Source of the DNA: Sesamum alatum
Lineage: Eukaryota > Streptophyta > Magnoliopsida > Lamiales > Pedaliaceae
Reading direction: 5' to 3'
DNA: 64,000 nt
Assembly: GCA_034509735.1 (NCBI GenBank)
Contig: JACGWO010000012.1
Coordinates: forward strand, 26,689,188-26,753,187
Shown: piece after piece, positions 25,041 to 37,488 of the stretch
Layout: the number at the start of each line of letters is the position of its first letter
Numbering within the stretch: position 1 is the first letter of the stretch
Program-made: the position numbers and the translations under genes
The notes under the pieces: generated by a model
Databases searched by the model: none
Told to the model about the DNA's origin: nothing
The model's input: only the letters and a program-made list of their open reading frames with translations

Positions 25041-25925
25041 GGTAAATAGACTTGTTTGTTTGCATATTTTTTGTGTTCCCACTTAAAATTAAAAATAAAA
25101 ACACAAACAAACAGCTCCTCTTGACCTCAATTTAGCTACTGTTGTAGAGCTGAGGCCTCTTCATCTCATTAAAAGTTAATAATTCAAGAAAGGGACTTAG
25201 ATCTGTTTCCTTGACAATTTGACAAATTTACATTAATGAATGCTGCGCACATCTTTACAAAATCTTACCTTAATTGACACTTAATATTAATTAATGTATA
25301 GTTTCTATTTCTAGATAAGGGACTTCTGGGTTAGGTACATTGTCTGGATTGCATTTTTTTATTTCAAATATTGCATCTTTTATTTCATTTAATTTATACA
25401 AAATATGTGTATAAAAATTTAATTTATTTATTTTTTATTTAAAAAAAGATTTTATATGACATACATCTATTAAATAGAACAAAAAAAAATACAATAGAAT
25501 TTAAAATAGAAAATCAAATCTAATTACGGTAGCAAACATGCCCTTCTCCAACTAAAAAATTAGAAGAATCATTACTATACAAATCTTGACAAAAGAACTA
25601 ATCACATGCATGCATCCAATCTATTCATGAAATATAATCATACACATAGACTTTTATGCACCACTACTCTATGGGGAGACTTTCTCCATAGGATACAAAC
25701 ACAATCTACAATGGCCCGATTTCAACAAAGACAAATATATATCGTTCTCGAAAATTCTAATCCAAATCAAATTTGGTCAAATTTGATAATTATATAGTAA
25801 GTGTAATATACTTATTGCATGATTGGTGTACAACTCAAAAAAAAATGATCAATCACGTGGCAAGTATATCACATTTACTGTTTAATTGATTTGATTCCAC
25901 CAAACATGATTCGAATAAGAATTTT
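25041..25925. other. AT-rich intergenic region downstream of the P450
   Basis: No gene recognised. It should include the P450 3' UTR close to 25925. Confidence 0.4.
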
Positions 25926-27517
25926 TCAAAGTGGAACTGCCTTGAGGGGAATGGCCTTCTGCAGTGTTAGCCCAAACTTCTCCTTCATGTCCACTTCTTC
26001 CAACTTGAGCCCTTCTTCAAGTTTCCAATCAAAGTTGCTTATCAATGTGGCCAGCACCAGATGCACCATACGGTGGGCTAACGGTAGCCCCAAGCAAATC
26101 CTCCGCCCACCGCCGAAGGGAAGGAGCTCAAAGTGCTGGCCGCGGAAATCAGTTTCCGTCTCCATAAACCTCTCCGGCATGAACACTTGAGGGTCCGGCC
26201 ACACGTTTGAATCTCTCCCGATGGCCCACACGTTCACGAGAATTTGTGTGTTTTGGGGGACTATATACCCATTGATCTCAACATCCTCCTCGGCCTTGCG
26301 AGGTAGCAATAAAGGAACTGTCGGGTGGAGCCTAAAAGTTTCTTTCACCACGGCTTGCAGGTAAGGGAGTCGTGAGATGTCTGATTCTTGAACTTCTTCG
26401 TTCTGTCCCACTGCGTTTCTTAGCTCGTTCCGGGCTTTTGACATTTTCTCAGGGTTGCGCATTAGCTCCGCCATTGCCCACTCCACTGTGCTCGAAGTCG
26501 TGTCCGTCCCCGCAACAAATAGATCCTAACAAGACACAATTTTGGAACGAGAATCATTGAATATTTAATATCTGTAACTACGTGTGTCGGTCGTATACAG
26601 GAGAGATCGATCATGCTCACCAAAAGTAAATGCTTGATGTCATCGAAGCTCAATTCAGACTCATTTTTCTGGTTGATTGCAAGAAGAGCTTCCAGCATAT
26701 CATTCTTCGACATTGAATCACTTCCTTGTAACCTTTGACGGATAATCTCATCAAAAATGGCGAAACACTTCTTGAAATAAAACGTGCTCTCCCGGAAGAT
26801 TGCCTGTAGATCAAACAGCTGAAAAAGAGGGAAATAATCAGAAAAATTAGGCCTGCCGACAACAGCCATGATACCCCACGCCACATCTCTAAACTCCTGA
26901 GAAGAATCGGAACCAAACGCAGCAAAATCCACCGAGAAAAGAGTGGCCGACAACAGATTAAGCGACGTCGTGAACGCAGCCCTACCGACATCCACCGCCT
27001 GACCATCGGCGCAGCACTCTTTCACATACTCTTTCAATGGCCGCAACTTCTCCCTCCTCAGGCCCTGGTTCGCGTCAAGTCTTTGCGTCGAAAACATCTT
27101 CTCTTTGCACAGTTTACGGAGCTTCCGCCACTGATTATCCACCGGCATCCAGGCCACGGAAAACTTGTGGTGATCCAGGGCCCGGATTGCATCCGGGTGG
27201 GTCCTGCTGGACAGAACTTGGTCAGACTTCTGCAGCACGATCCTGGCCATCTCCGGCGAGGATACCACAACTGTCGTCATGGTTCCCAGCTTGAGTCGCA
27301 TCAAGGGTCCGTAAACTTTGGAAAGTTCGGCAAGCGATTGGTGGGGTTTCTGGCCGAGCTCTAGAATGTTGCCGATTATGGGAAGAGGGTTCGGTCCTGG
27401 CGGGAGATCGGGTAGTTTCCGCCTCCCAGGATTCGGTTTCACGGCCCGCCGGAGAATCCATAGCCATGCTGCAAGTGATACAAGTAGGAGAAACAGTACT
27501 GTGAATAGTGAATACAT
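25926..27517 (-). CDS. Cytochrome P450, CYP76-type
   Basis: Predicted ER-anchored haem monooxygenase. CYP76 members mostly hydroxylate monoterpenols (geraniol 8/10-hydroxylase) or diterpene intermediates; the substrate here cannot be read from sequence. Two exons: 27517-26621 and 26525-25926, 498 aa. N-terminal anchor (LFTVLFLLLVSLAAWLWIL) followed by the proline hinge LPPGPNPLPIIGN. The oxygen-binding I-helix AGTDTTSS begins exon 2 (about residues 304-311). KETFR (about 360-364) gives the ExxR pair, PERF is near 416-419, and FGGGRRICLG carries the haem Cys at about 443. The single phase-0 intron just before the I-helix is the usual position in A-type P450s. No lesions. No neighbouring terpene synthase or other pathway gene is present. 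Confidence 0.95.
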
Positions 27518-27563
27518 AGTTGATTTTGCTCTCTTTTCTTTGTTTGTTTTGCGGGAAACAATA

Positions 27564-27585
27564 TTGACATAATGTCAATTTATAG
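27564..27585 (-). promoter_or_regulatory. P450 TATA box next to an inverted TTGAC palindrome
   Basis: On the minus strand CTATAAAT (about 27585-27578) lies some 60 bp upstream of the P450 ATG. It overlaps the perfect palindrome TTGACATAATGTCAA (27564-27578), which holds two TTGAC cores in opposite directions. TTGAC is the W-box core bound by WRKY factors; the full W-box needs C or T as the next base and here the next base is A, so binding is uncertain. Confidence 0.4.
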
Positions 27586-27642
27586 GTGGGAAATGCGTGT
27601 AGGAGTGTGCAATCACTAAACATAATAATGTTTTAATTTTTT

Positions 27643-27973
27643 GGGATAATTATACCGTACTTTTCTAAAATTTAGTGTAATTATACGTAAATTTTCTGTG
27701 ATTTTAAAAATTAAATCTGAGTTTGATTCCATATAACACATAGATTCATCGATTAGTCCAAATTCATTGTATTTGTTGATATTAGCTAAAAATATTGAAT
27801 GAAATCAAAATTTACACTCGGTTGACTATTATTGACTTATGACAGGCCATATAAATCTTTTGATGCTCAAATTACCCTTATAAGGGTGAAGATGAACTTC
27901 CTTACGTACAAACCACAAAGGGTCTACGTGTAAGTAAATCAAACCTCAGCGAAGGAGGGGGTGTAATTATCCC
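27643..27973. mobile_element. MITE with GGGATAATTATACC / GGTGTAATTATCCC ends
   Basis: Terminal inverted repeats at 27643-27656 and 27960-27973 match at 12 of 14 positions. The element is 331 bp with no ORF. It is related to the longer copy at 1124-1662. It lies about 125 bp upstream of the P450 ATG and so close to that promoter. Confidence 0.65.
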
Positions 27974-28091
27974 TAAAAAAATGTAATGAACATTTGACAT
28001 TATTTTTGTAAGTGTTTTAATTTTTTTTTATATTTTCTTTTTAAAGAATGGGTTTTGTCTTATTTCAATCGAGTATATGCCTTTTACTATT

Positions 28092-28938
28092 AGGCCTTGT
28101 TTACTAAGGCTTATATCTTGGCTAATAGTGGCTAGTAGGTAGGAGTTGGGCATTTACTTAAAAATTGGCAGCCCCGCTGCAGCCCACTAATGCACCCTAC
28201 AACCCTTGCTAATTGATCGATAGCAATCTTGGGTGGGAGGCCCATACTAATAGTCAGTGGGCCCCACCACCATCCATACAAATTTTTTTAGCCCATTTTG
28301 TCTTTGTCATGGTCCTTGATTTTTACCTCCTTGCCCTTGAAATTGAGAAAATTTTCATAAGCCAACATTAAATGCTCTCTCTCACAATGTAGGTGGGTTA
28401 CTTCTTCACTCCATCATCTTCCACGCTCTCAAATTTTCAGAACACCACATCAACCATTGTCCACCTTTTTCAACTGTCGCAACAAAGGTTATTTATTACA
28501 CACTTGTCCCTCCATTTGTGTAAAATTTCTACTACAAATTTATTGTTCAGACTGATGATTGGTGGGTTATAAATGCAAATCTTCATTATATATGAGTGAG
28601 CCTCCAATCGTCGTCCTTCCTTGGTTGTGGCTCCGTCGCATCGTCGTAGATCTCGATGCTTGGGGGGAAGGGGGAAGGTATAATGATAGTTTTCTGCTGC
28701 AAAAATTTAACATCTTTGTGCTGTGCGGTTTGAACAAATTGGGGGGGGGCATAAGGGTAAATTTCATTCTTATCCAATGTAATGTGTTGGATAGTAAACC
28801 ACACATCATATTAATACACCTACTATTACTACCAAAAATAAACATGATATTGTTTAATTCAATAAAATCTTAATACAACACATAGTAACTCCCTACTACT
28901 AAATGCATTAGTCCAGTAGAGCATTGTAAACAAGGCCT
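28092..28938. mobile_element. Non-autonomous DNA transposon with perfect 13-bp TIRs
   Basis: AGGCCTTGTTTAC (28092-28104) is exactly inverted at 28926-28938. The 847-bp body has no transposase; the frames at 28559-28873 look like noise. The GTTTAC-containing ends resemble hAT-type plant MITEs. No clear target duplication was seen. Confidence 0.65.
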
Positions 28939-31038
28939 TATAGCATGGTTACTTCAAATGATGACCATGTTTGGACTAATTATATAAGCAAATCTAATAT
29001 TTACTTCGTTAGATTGAAACCCGTGATTATTCGATAGGCCATCAACTATTCACCGTATTGTTATGATTATGAACCCAACCTCTTGGCCTATAACCCTTTT
29101 TTTATTTGAATCGTATTTTCAGTGCATTGAAGTAAACGAAAAGTATGATTATTAAATAATCATATCACATGTATGATTTCACTCTAATTATATTTTTCAT
29201 TTTTTATTTTTAGGCTTCTTTTGGTTCCTGTGATATGATTAAACATGATAGGATTAGGTGGGATGAGAAATGTAATGATCGTTAATCTCATTAAACATTA
29301 TACAGTGTTTGGTTTGACGTATTATATGTGTAACATCTCATATGATAATATGATATGGTATTTGGTTGAAGGTGTTACAAAGCATGATTAATGTAAAAAG
29401 ACTAATAAAGGTATCACTTTTTAAATTATTTTTATTCGAACATTATACTGTAAACAATTACAAAATATAAAAAACTTCTAATGTCTTGAAATACAATTTT
29501 TAAAATAGTAATTCTTGTAGAATATTTCCTTCTTGTTTCTGCATTCATATGCAGCAGAAGTCTAAAATAGACATTCAATAAAAAAAAAAAAAAAAAAGGA
29601 CGAAGCTTTGATTAAAAACTATCATAAAAGTATGACAAAACTTCACGTTTAAATAAAGTTAGTAACTAATCAAAATTCAGATATTTTTCAAAAGCCAAAA
29701 AAATAAAAAGTAAAATGAAGTAATACTTTTTTATTATATTTTATTGTCAAATTATTATAATTTGAAGTACATTCTTTTCAGCATACATCTATTTTACAAG
29801 TAAGGGCATATAAGAAAGAAACCTTTTAATTCTACGTACCTTAGGAAGTAAGAGCACAAAATAGAAATTTAATAATAATAATAAAAGAGAGAATGAAGGT
29901 TTATGTTTTTAAAAAATGTTTAGAAAATGGCAAAAAAATTACTTTTTGAAATTTAATAACTCATCAAAAATCAAATATTTTTCAAAAATCCCCAAAAAAA
30001 TGAGGTAATATTTTTATTATACTTTATTATTAAATTATTATAATTTAAAATATATTCTTCTAAGCATGCACATAATTTACAAGGGTATATGAGGAAGAAA
30101 TTTTTTAATCCTATTTTATACGAACCGATGGGATAGTGTATCATATCAATTAAGATTGCTAAGACCGGCCTTAAAGTAAACATGCCATTAGTACCATCCC
30201 AAGACCACAATGCGGAACATATGTTTTCAGCCACCTCGCATGGTCTCGCCCATGAATGTCATATCGTCATCCCGTTGGGGAAAGAGATAAGTAAAAAAAA
30301 CAAAATATATGTGAAAAAGATAATAAATAAGTTAATTTATTTATGGGGTAATTATATTTATGCTTCATAAAGATAATAAAATTATCTTAGTATTTTTGGA
30401 TTACAATGCCGTTAGTGAGAAAGACAATCAAAATGGGAAAAAGACATTTCTAGCCCGGGTGACATCTCGAAAAAATGGTCAAACCAAAAATACTATTGAG
30501 GATATTAATGTCATTTTGTTGAAAATTTAAATTCACAAATTCTTTTCTCACTGTTCTCATGAAATTCATATCATGTTGCATTTAATCTAATCGTTCCGAA
30601 AGCAGAAAATATCATACTACGTTTGGATGGAATTTGAGAGAATGATTTGAGAAAAATATTTCGAACGACTCCATATTAAAAAAAAAAAAAAATCAATAAT
30701 ATTTCACAAAACATAATTCAAAATAATAGGTAATGGACTTAAAATTCTATGAACTGAAATCCATAATTCCAGATCAATTGATCCAAACTAGCCTCAAAGA
30801 ATTTGGCAAATTAAAGATAGAACCTGAATATGTTCTCATTCTAGCTGAACTTCACCGGTTTTGGCCGATTTTGATCTTATCTATTATATACCTATGAACT
30901 GGGCCCGGATACATGGCCGATTCCCAATTGAACCGGTAGCTCCGATCCGATTTTAAAAACAATGAGCTGAAGTTCAGCACAACACTTGAACAGACTACTA
31001 ATCTTAACAAGCTGGACAGTGTTTGCTCAATAACAACA
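28939..31038. other. AT-rich intergenic region upstream of the P450 and downstream of the sugar transporter
   Basis: No gene recognised. It contains short dispersed repeats, for example paired AAATATTTTTCAAAA-like blocks near 29680 and 29970, and an A-run at about 29580-29597. The part nearest 31038 should be the transporter 3' UTR. Confidence 0.45.
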
Positions 31039-34000
31039 CTACGTTGCTGCCCCGAACGAGATCATGGATGCCTGTATTTCCTCTAACGTCCGGCCCTTCG
31101 TCTCCGGAACCAGCCTTATCGTAAAGACGATAGTGAGACCACATACAGTTGCAAAGATGAAGAAAGTGCCTGACATGGAACGAAACACAAACTCCCTTAG
31201 TTCAAATTCTCAAGATTAGGCGTTAATATACCGTAAACGTAGAATAAGAACGTGCCAGGAAACCACCTGCAGAGCTCCACTGCGCTAGAAAGTTAAAGGA
31301 ATACGTGATAATCCAAGAACCAAACCAGTTGACAACCGTCACTAGGCTTCCAGCTAAACCTTTCACGTTTATCGGGAAGATCTGAAATAATGATGATACG
31401 AAGAGTAAATACGGAGCTTCCAGTCGTGCATTTTAAGGAGAAGGGCTCGATGTTCTTTACCTCAGACATTATGACCCAGGGAATGCCTCCCATGCCTAAG
31501 GAGAAAGAACCTGTGAATGTCTGTGCATGCAAGAAAAGAAGTTTTTGTATTAGCTTTGCTTTCTTCGTTATCAATGGAGCTGTCGTGTTAAGCGTTTTGT
31601 GTGAAAAAACGACGTTTTTGCATTACCAAGACACCGATGAAAGCTAGAGAGGGACTGGAATCCCAAAGCTTGAGGTCCTGCACTTGTGAGATGGACAGTG
31701 GTAATCAAGTGCCAGAATCAAACTATTGAGGGGAGAGTGGTGGTGTTATAAGCTTATTATAACCTGTAATAGGTATGATAATCCGATCAGAAAGCATCCC
31801 AAGCAAGTTCCCGCCACAGAAACCTGCAAGCAGAGCAAGACCGTGTTACGTTTATAGAGATAGACAAATTTATGAAGGCAATGTAGCATCTACCAGTAGC
31901 AGTGGACGTCTGCCAGATTTATCCATCAAGAGCGTTCCTATAATAGTTAATGGGACCTGGACAATGACCATTGCCGTTGTTCCAACTCTATAGGAAAAAC
32001 CTGTTGTAATTCAGCGGTTAGCATAACTTCTATTACCGGTCTATGAGTGAACGTTAGTCGTTTGGTTACTTAGAAAGAACTAGTTTACCTGCTGATGAAA
32101 ATATAGCACTTGCATAATACGCAATTGCATTGACTCCTCCAAACTGTTGTAACACCATTAATCCGACTCCGACCTAAATGAACAGGAAATATGTCTGGGG
32201 ACATTCTCATGTGATAAATCAGTTCTTAATATTCAAACAAGAACTAGTTAGAGCCTTACTGTAAGTGAGTGAGCATATTTTCTTTGGAATAAGTCGATCA
32301 GTCGGGAGTCCTTGAGTTGTTCTAGAGTTCGTGTATAATCCTGTGGAGCGTAGATCATCAGCAACTCGTGTATGTTTCATCCGAGTCAAGATAATTGGAA
32401 TACAAAGGAGATTATGTAAGTATGCCCGCCAATGTGAATGAAGTCAAAGAATATCTACTCTGATTTCAGCTGCTTCTTCGAAAATAGTTGCGTTCTTCCC
32501 CCTAAGACGGACCAAAGATACTTCACTGTCGTCCCACTGACCGATCTTAGCCTGTATATAAAGACGACTTATCAAAAGCGTTCTCGGACCTGTTCCTCTT
32601 AACAAACTTCAACTAAGTTCTTGATGAACTTACCAGCCATCTAGGAGACTCGGGAATGAAGAAGAGGCCGACAAGCTGGATTAAACATGGAATAGTTCCT
32701 GAAAATGAAGGCAAAAGCTGTTTCTTTTCAGCCCAATCTTGCATATAACAGAGACTTTTGCCGATGGAAACGAAGTTACCTATTAAAGCCAAGAGGCGCC
32801 AGGTGATGAGATTACCGACAAGATACATTACGGAGGCACCAAAGCAGATCATCAACTAAAGCATCACAAGCACTTATTCTCAATATCTGTACATGTAAAA
32901 TGACGTTGTAACTTGAAATTCGAGGGTGATGTTCCCTTTTTACCTGGTTGACGGCTGTAAACACTCCTCGAAGATTCTTAGGTGTGATTTCTGCTATATA
33001 TACAGGTACCTATTGATTTACAAGGCTAAGAACCTTCGGAAGATTACAGTATGAAAGACAATTGGAGCGGGGACAGTATATACCACATACGAGAGAAGTC
33101 CGATTCCAAGTCCCGTCAACAGCCTCCCCGCATCAAGCCACCAAGCGTTCTGTTGACATAAGACAATTCTAAAGAAGATGAAGCCGATAAATAAAGAAGG
33201 AACAAAAAGAAGAGTCAAAGGAGATGTGCATATTTGCAGCAGATGTTGTTATACATCCAGGAATCATCTGCACAACTTGAATGAAAAACATGGTCTTTCT
33301 CGTTGCAGCAGATGCTGCAGCAGATCTTTGCATTTCCCTCCCAACAACAATGACTTTCCTTCCACCCATGAAACATGGTACAAGGATGAAAAACGGGGTC
33401 TTTCTCGATTCACCATACAAATGCATGAGCAAGGAATCAGAGGTAAATACCTTGGAAAAGGCGATCGCGAGCCATCCAACAACGTTAAACAACTCTGCGA
33501 ACCCCATTGCCTGCATTATTTCATTATTTGTTGCATGAGGAAACAAGAAACATAAGACTGTTGTGAGCTGAGATTTTATAAAGAAATTCAAGCAGAGTGC
33601 AAATAAATGAGGACTTACTCCTCTCCTTCCCAAGAGATCTGCTATCTTTCCGCTCACTACTGCTCCAATCATAGCCCCAATGGTTGATATCGACCCAAAC
33701 AATGAATACTGCATAGTCGAATACAAAATGAAAGAGGTCGAAAAATAGAAATATATTCTACGAAACTAAAATATCACTCCATGAATATCAGAATAACAAA
33801 CATAATGTTCAATTCTGAACTGATTTTAACTTTTAACTTAGATTCAGTTAGATTGAATTTCTGTTCATTACATCAAGACATGTTTACAAGACAACTTTGG
33901 CCTACATAATGCTATGATACTCTTTTGCCATATCAGGGTATATTTCTTGTTCTAACGCGTAAAACTAGCTAGGCGGGGAAACTCCAAACGCAGCAGTGAT

Positions 34001-34834
34001 CCCCGAATACAAAGGGAAACATGAGAAATCCATATAACTGAAAGAGAACCGACAGCAATATGTTACTATTATATGCAGAAAAACCATAATAGATCAAACT
34101 AACAAATTCCAACGAACCCGAGCACTAAAAATTTGGACTTCACATCGAGTAGTATGACTGAATGCATATGCACCACAGAACTTCCCAATTTCTATTACCA
34201 TTAAGTTTGTGTTATCAAATGATCTGCAAATTAATCATTGGTGAATTCTCAAACTTATTTGCTTGTTTCACATTAATCTATGTAGCTTAAACTCAAGTTC
34301 CTCCAGATCTCATTTACCCCATTTTCAGAATTCTTGATATATAATGAACATCTAACTTCAATCCCACAACTTGCTCTCATCTCCACGACACAACAAAACA
34401 ACACAAGAATTCTAAAACTTCTAATGGTAAAATTGAAACTCTAACTCTTGCAAATTCCAAGAACAATCACAGTCACCTCTGCCAACGTTAGACCAAGATC
34501 ATCCAGAATCCCAGCCTGAGCAGGAGATGAGTATCCCACCTGCATATATACCACAAATTTTCCAATTAAAATGCTTACTGTTCGATCAATGAAAAAAAAA
34601 AGGGCCTTTTTCTATTCATTATTGGTTGCCCTCAGAAGTCAGAAGCCATAAAAATCCACTTACAGCACAACCAAAAACATAGGATCCTGAGACCGCCACG
34701 AAGGTGCTTAGTACAAGAACGGCGGTAGCTGAATCAGGACTGCTCTGCCCCTCTCCGTCGCCACCCTCCGGCCTTGTTCTCGGAAGCAAAGGGCTGGTGT
34801 TGGTAATATCATGATGCGTGCTTCCTGACTCCAT
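31039..34834 (-). CDS. ERD6-like sugar transporter (major facilitator superfamily)
   Basis: Role by family: proton-coupled monosaccharide export, usually from the vacuole. Seventeen exons, 479 aa: 34834-34664, 34539-34477, 33708-33619, 33510-33451, 33149-33084, 33009-32944, 32855-32780, 32698-32634, 32551-32459, 32340-32260, 32173-32089, 32000-31894, 31823-31764, 31677-31627, 31520-31461, 31381-31267, 31169-31039. All junctions keep phase. Motifs: TM1 [28 protein letters not shown] after TM2; [23 protein letters not shown] spread across exons 5-6; PESPRWL ending the first half; central cytosolic loop with [24 protein letters not shown] in TM7; [22 protein letters not shown] in the C-tail. The N-terminus has the acidic dileucine-like [10 protein letters not shown] that in this family directs tonoplast sorting (inference). 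No defects seen. Which ERD6-like paralogue it is cannot be settled by eye. Confidence 0.93.
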
Positions 34835-35137
34835 TTAAGCCGGCAAAAGGATAAACAAAAATCACCATGTACAAACTGCTAAATTAAAGGAAAAAAGCGC
34901 GCAAGAAATCTGCGTGGGGTAGGTGAGGATTGAGGAATGAATCCATGGGCATGGAGATAGGCATGGAACAAGAGAAGAGCGAAGATCTTTTGTCGTCATG
35001 CTGAATTCCATGCGGCTATTACAGGTAAACAATGTCAGATAGCGACAGGTTTATACTATTACCAATCCGCAACTACCGCTCACTTTGATAATTATAATAA
35101 TGTCTTTTTTGTGACTGGAGGCTTAGAAATTTTAGTC
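34835..35137. other. Upstream region of the ERD6-like gene
   Basis: About 300 bp containing the probable 5' UTR. It is less AT-rich up to about 35080, and then AT-rich repeat DNA starts. No specific motif is claimed. Confidence 0.4.
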
Positions 35138-35524
35138 GCAAAATTATATTTTTTGTCCTGTAACTATAGATTATTAGTATTTTTGATCATATAATTTATT
35201 TTATTTACACATTTAATTTTTTTTTGATGAATTTAGTCCTAAATATCTCACATTTGGTCTTTTTTTTTGGACAAATTTAGTCTTGTGTTGAGAATTTTGG
35301 TCTCATTCTATCTCAAGTATATCTTATTTTTTGTTGTGTAATTATATATCATCAGGATCAAATTTGTCAATACATGATTAAATTTGTCAAAAAAAAAAAT
35401 CAAATCTGATATGTGTTAAACTAAATTTATAAAAAAAAAATGACTAATATGTAAATAAAATAAGTTATATAACCAAAAATGCTAATAACCCAAAATTAGA
35501 GGATTAAAAATATAATTTTACCAA
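35138..35524. mobile_element. Foldback element with arms of about 100 bp
   Basis: The left arm (35138-35245) and the reverse complement of the right arm (35524-35420) match closely over about 100 bp. They share AAAATTATATTTTT, TTATTAG(T/C)ATTTTTG, TATTTTATTTACA and TTTTTTTTTGAT/ATAAATTTAG in the same order. The loop is about 170 bp. No ORF. It lies roughly 300 bp upstream of the ERD6-like ATG. Confidence 0.7.
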
Positions 35525-36647
35525 TTTTACTATAAATCAGACAGAAGTTTCAAATCTGAAAACAGCTTTTGTTCTTCATTATTAAAATATTAAATGTCAT
35601 TTCCATATCTATATTCTATTGAACTGAAAATTGATAATATATGTTTCCTAGTTTATGTTTATTTCCATGCTTATTTGGTTTTGTATAACTGTTTTATTTT
35701 CATGTTATTTGATTTTAATTTAATATAATATTAAGAAAACAATAAATAAGAAATATATTATAAGAACAAAATATATTTACTTAATTTAAAGGTTATATCA
35801 ATTAAGTGGAGGAATTAAGTGAAACAGAAAATAATAAAATTCTAATGGTCCCTTCTCAATTTTAAAATAGAAAAAAGAAAAAGAGGTTCAAATTTACATT
35901 CACACTCCCTGAAATTTGATTTGTATTAAATTAAAAACTAAAATTACATCGCTTAGGATTTTTAAAACATTACTAATGCATATATATATGTATGTAAGTA
36001 TTTAACCACGGTCACTCTTTTCCCACGCAAAAAAAATTACTAAATAAAATTCGGTAAAATAATTAATATGTCAAAAATAGATAATAACATACATTCATAT
36101 TGTCTCATTTTTCGATTCTTATGTATTGTCTCCTCATGTCATTGTATTTAATTGTCCTTTTGTTCTTTCACAACCGACAATCTTTACTTTAAAGTAGTTC
36201 GATACTGATGCAATGATCAAGTTATAATAAAAAAATCTTTGAGCTGTATTTTTGGAATATCATACGTAGAATTTGCATGAACTCTATCCAATAGTCTTCT
36301 TTCAACTTTTACCTCTTCCCTTCCATTTGTTAAATTTTACAACCTTTCATGATATTCTGTTCTCCAGGACAAATAAATCTCAAATATAGTAATTATTTTT
36401 AATTTAATAAAAATATATTTATAATTAAATTGAACCTCAAAAAGTGTAACGTAATTTACTCGAAAAAAATTTAAAAAAAAAAAAAGAAGGAGAAGAAACG
36501 AGGTATTAAAGTACAATTATCACATACTAGATTCAATAGCATGTTTGTAATCCTCCCTCTATTTCTTTCTTTCTTTGTTTTGAAGTTACAATTGTATACA
36601 ATTATAATTTAATAATGAAAACCCAATAGAATGTTACAAATATAATA
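35525..36647. other. AT-rich intergenic DNA
   Basis: Nothing recognised beyond simple A/T runs. Confidence 0.4.
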
Positions 36648-36652
36648 TTATG

Positions 36653-37003
36653 TAGGGTAAACCTAAAGTTTGATATAATTATAAATATTTCTTCGTTATT
36701 TGAAAAGTTATAAGTACCTCTGAGGTTTGTAACCGTCTAACAAATAACTCATTTTCATCCATTATGAGTAAACTGATCAAAATGCCTTTTTATACTTTGA
36801 ATTATTTTTTATTTGATTCATAAAAATTTAATGAACTACAATGCGCATGAGGAGGCAATTTTAAAGAATTCAAAGGCAAAATAATCAAATTCAAGTATTT
36901 GATTAAAAATTACAAAATTCAGAAGAGTATTTATAATTTTTCAAACAACGAGAGAGTATTTATAATTATGTCAAACCTCATTGGAGGTGGTTGTCTTACC
37001 CTA
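36653..37003. mobile_element. MITE with TAGGGTAA ends and TTATG target duplication
   Basis: TAGGGTAA (36653-36660) is inverted as TTACCCTA (36996-37003). The direct repeat TTATG flanks it at 36648-36652 and 37004-37008. Inside the ends the arms pair further: TATAATTATAAATA, then CGTT, TTTGAAAA and TTATAA in the same order. 351 bp, no coding capacity. A related element lies at 61876-62320. Confidence 0.75.
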
Positions 37004-37488
37004 TTATGTATACTAAACACATTTCTTGCATGTGAAATTCACCAATTCCTAGTGAGAATTATTCAAAGCTTGCTAGAGTTCGAATGAATGAACAATAAAA
37101 TCAAATTAAAAATATATCTCAATCATGCATAGTCATGGATTATATCCTTCTCGCGTTTAAGTTGTAAATTAGAGTAGAAGAAACAGCCTTGTTTCTGACG
37201 TCTCATAGTCTACCATCTGAACTTTAAAAATCAAAGATAAGAGTCCCCAGCAACTAAGAGGTTGTTGCAAGTAAGCCCAGAACCATCTAACCACCATTGA
37301 TTGTATGTTCAACCCCAAGTCCAAAGAAGTAGGCAAAAGCAAATCCAACATGTTAGACAGAACAATAAGATTGAGAAACAAAACTTTATGTTACTTCAGG
37401 AGCGACCCTCTTGTTCGATAGGCGAAGCTCTAACGAATTTATGCTACGCGATAAAGAGACGTGCATCCTTATTCGGGGAAGAATAACG

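Noticed and set aside
24542..25110. Frames of 68-76 aa in the GCCAC-rich tract
   Set aside because: Repeat-derived low complexity in several frames with no conserved protein pattern.
28559..28873. Overlapping frames on both strands of about 70-104 aa
   Set aside because: They lie within the 28092-28938 transposon, have no domain features and overlap in several frames; treated as noise.
33178..33555. Plus-strand 125-aa frame opposite the sugar transporter
   Set aside because: It is antisense to exons 3-5 and their introns and has no independent features.
25926..34834. A metabolic gene cluster (P450 plus sugar transporter)
   Set aside because: Only one biosynthetic enzyme is present; the transporter is a vacuolar monosaccharide type and no synthase or transferase lies nearby.
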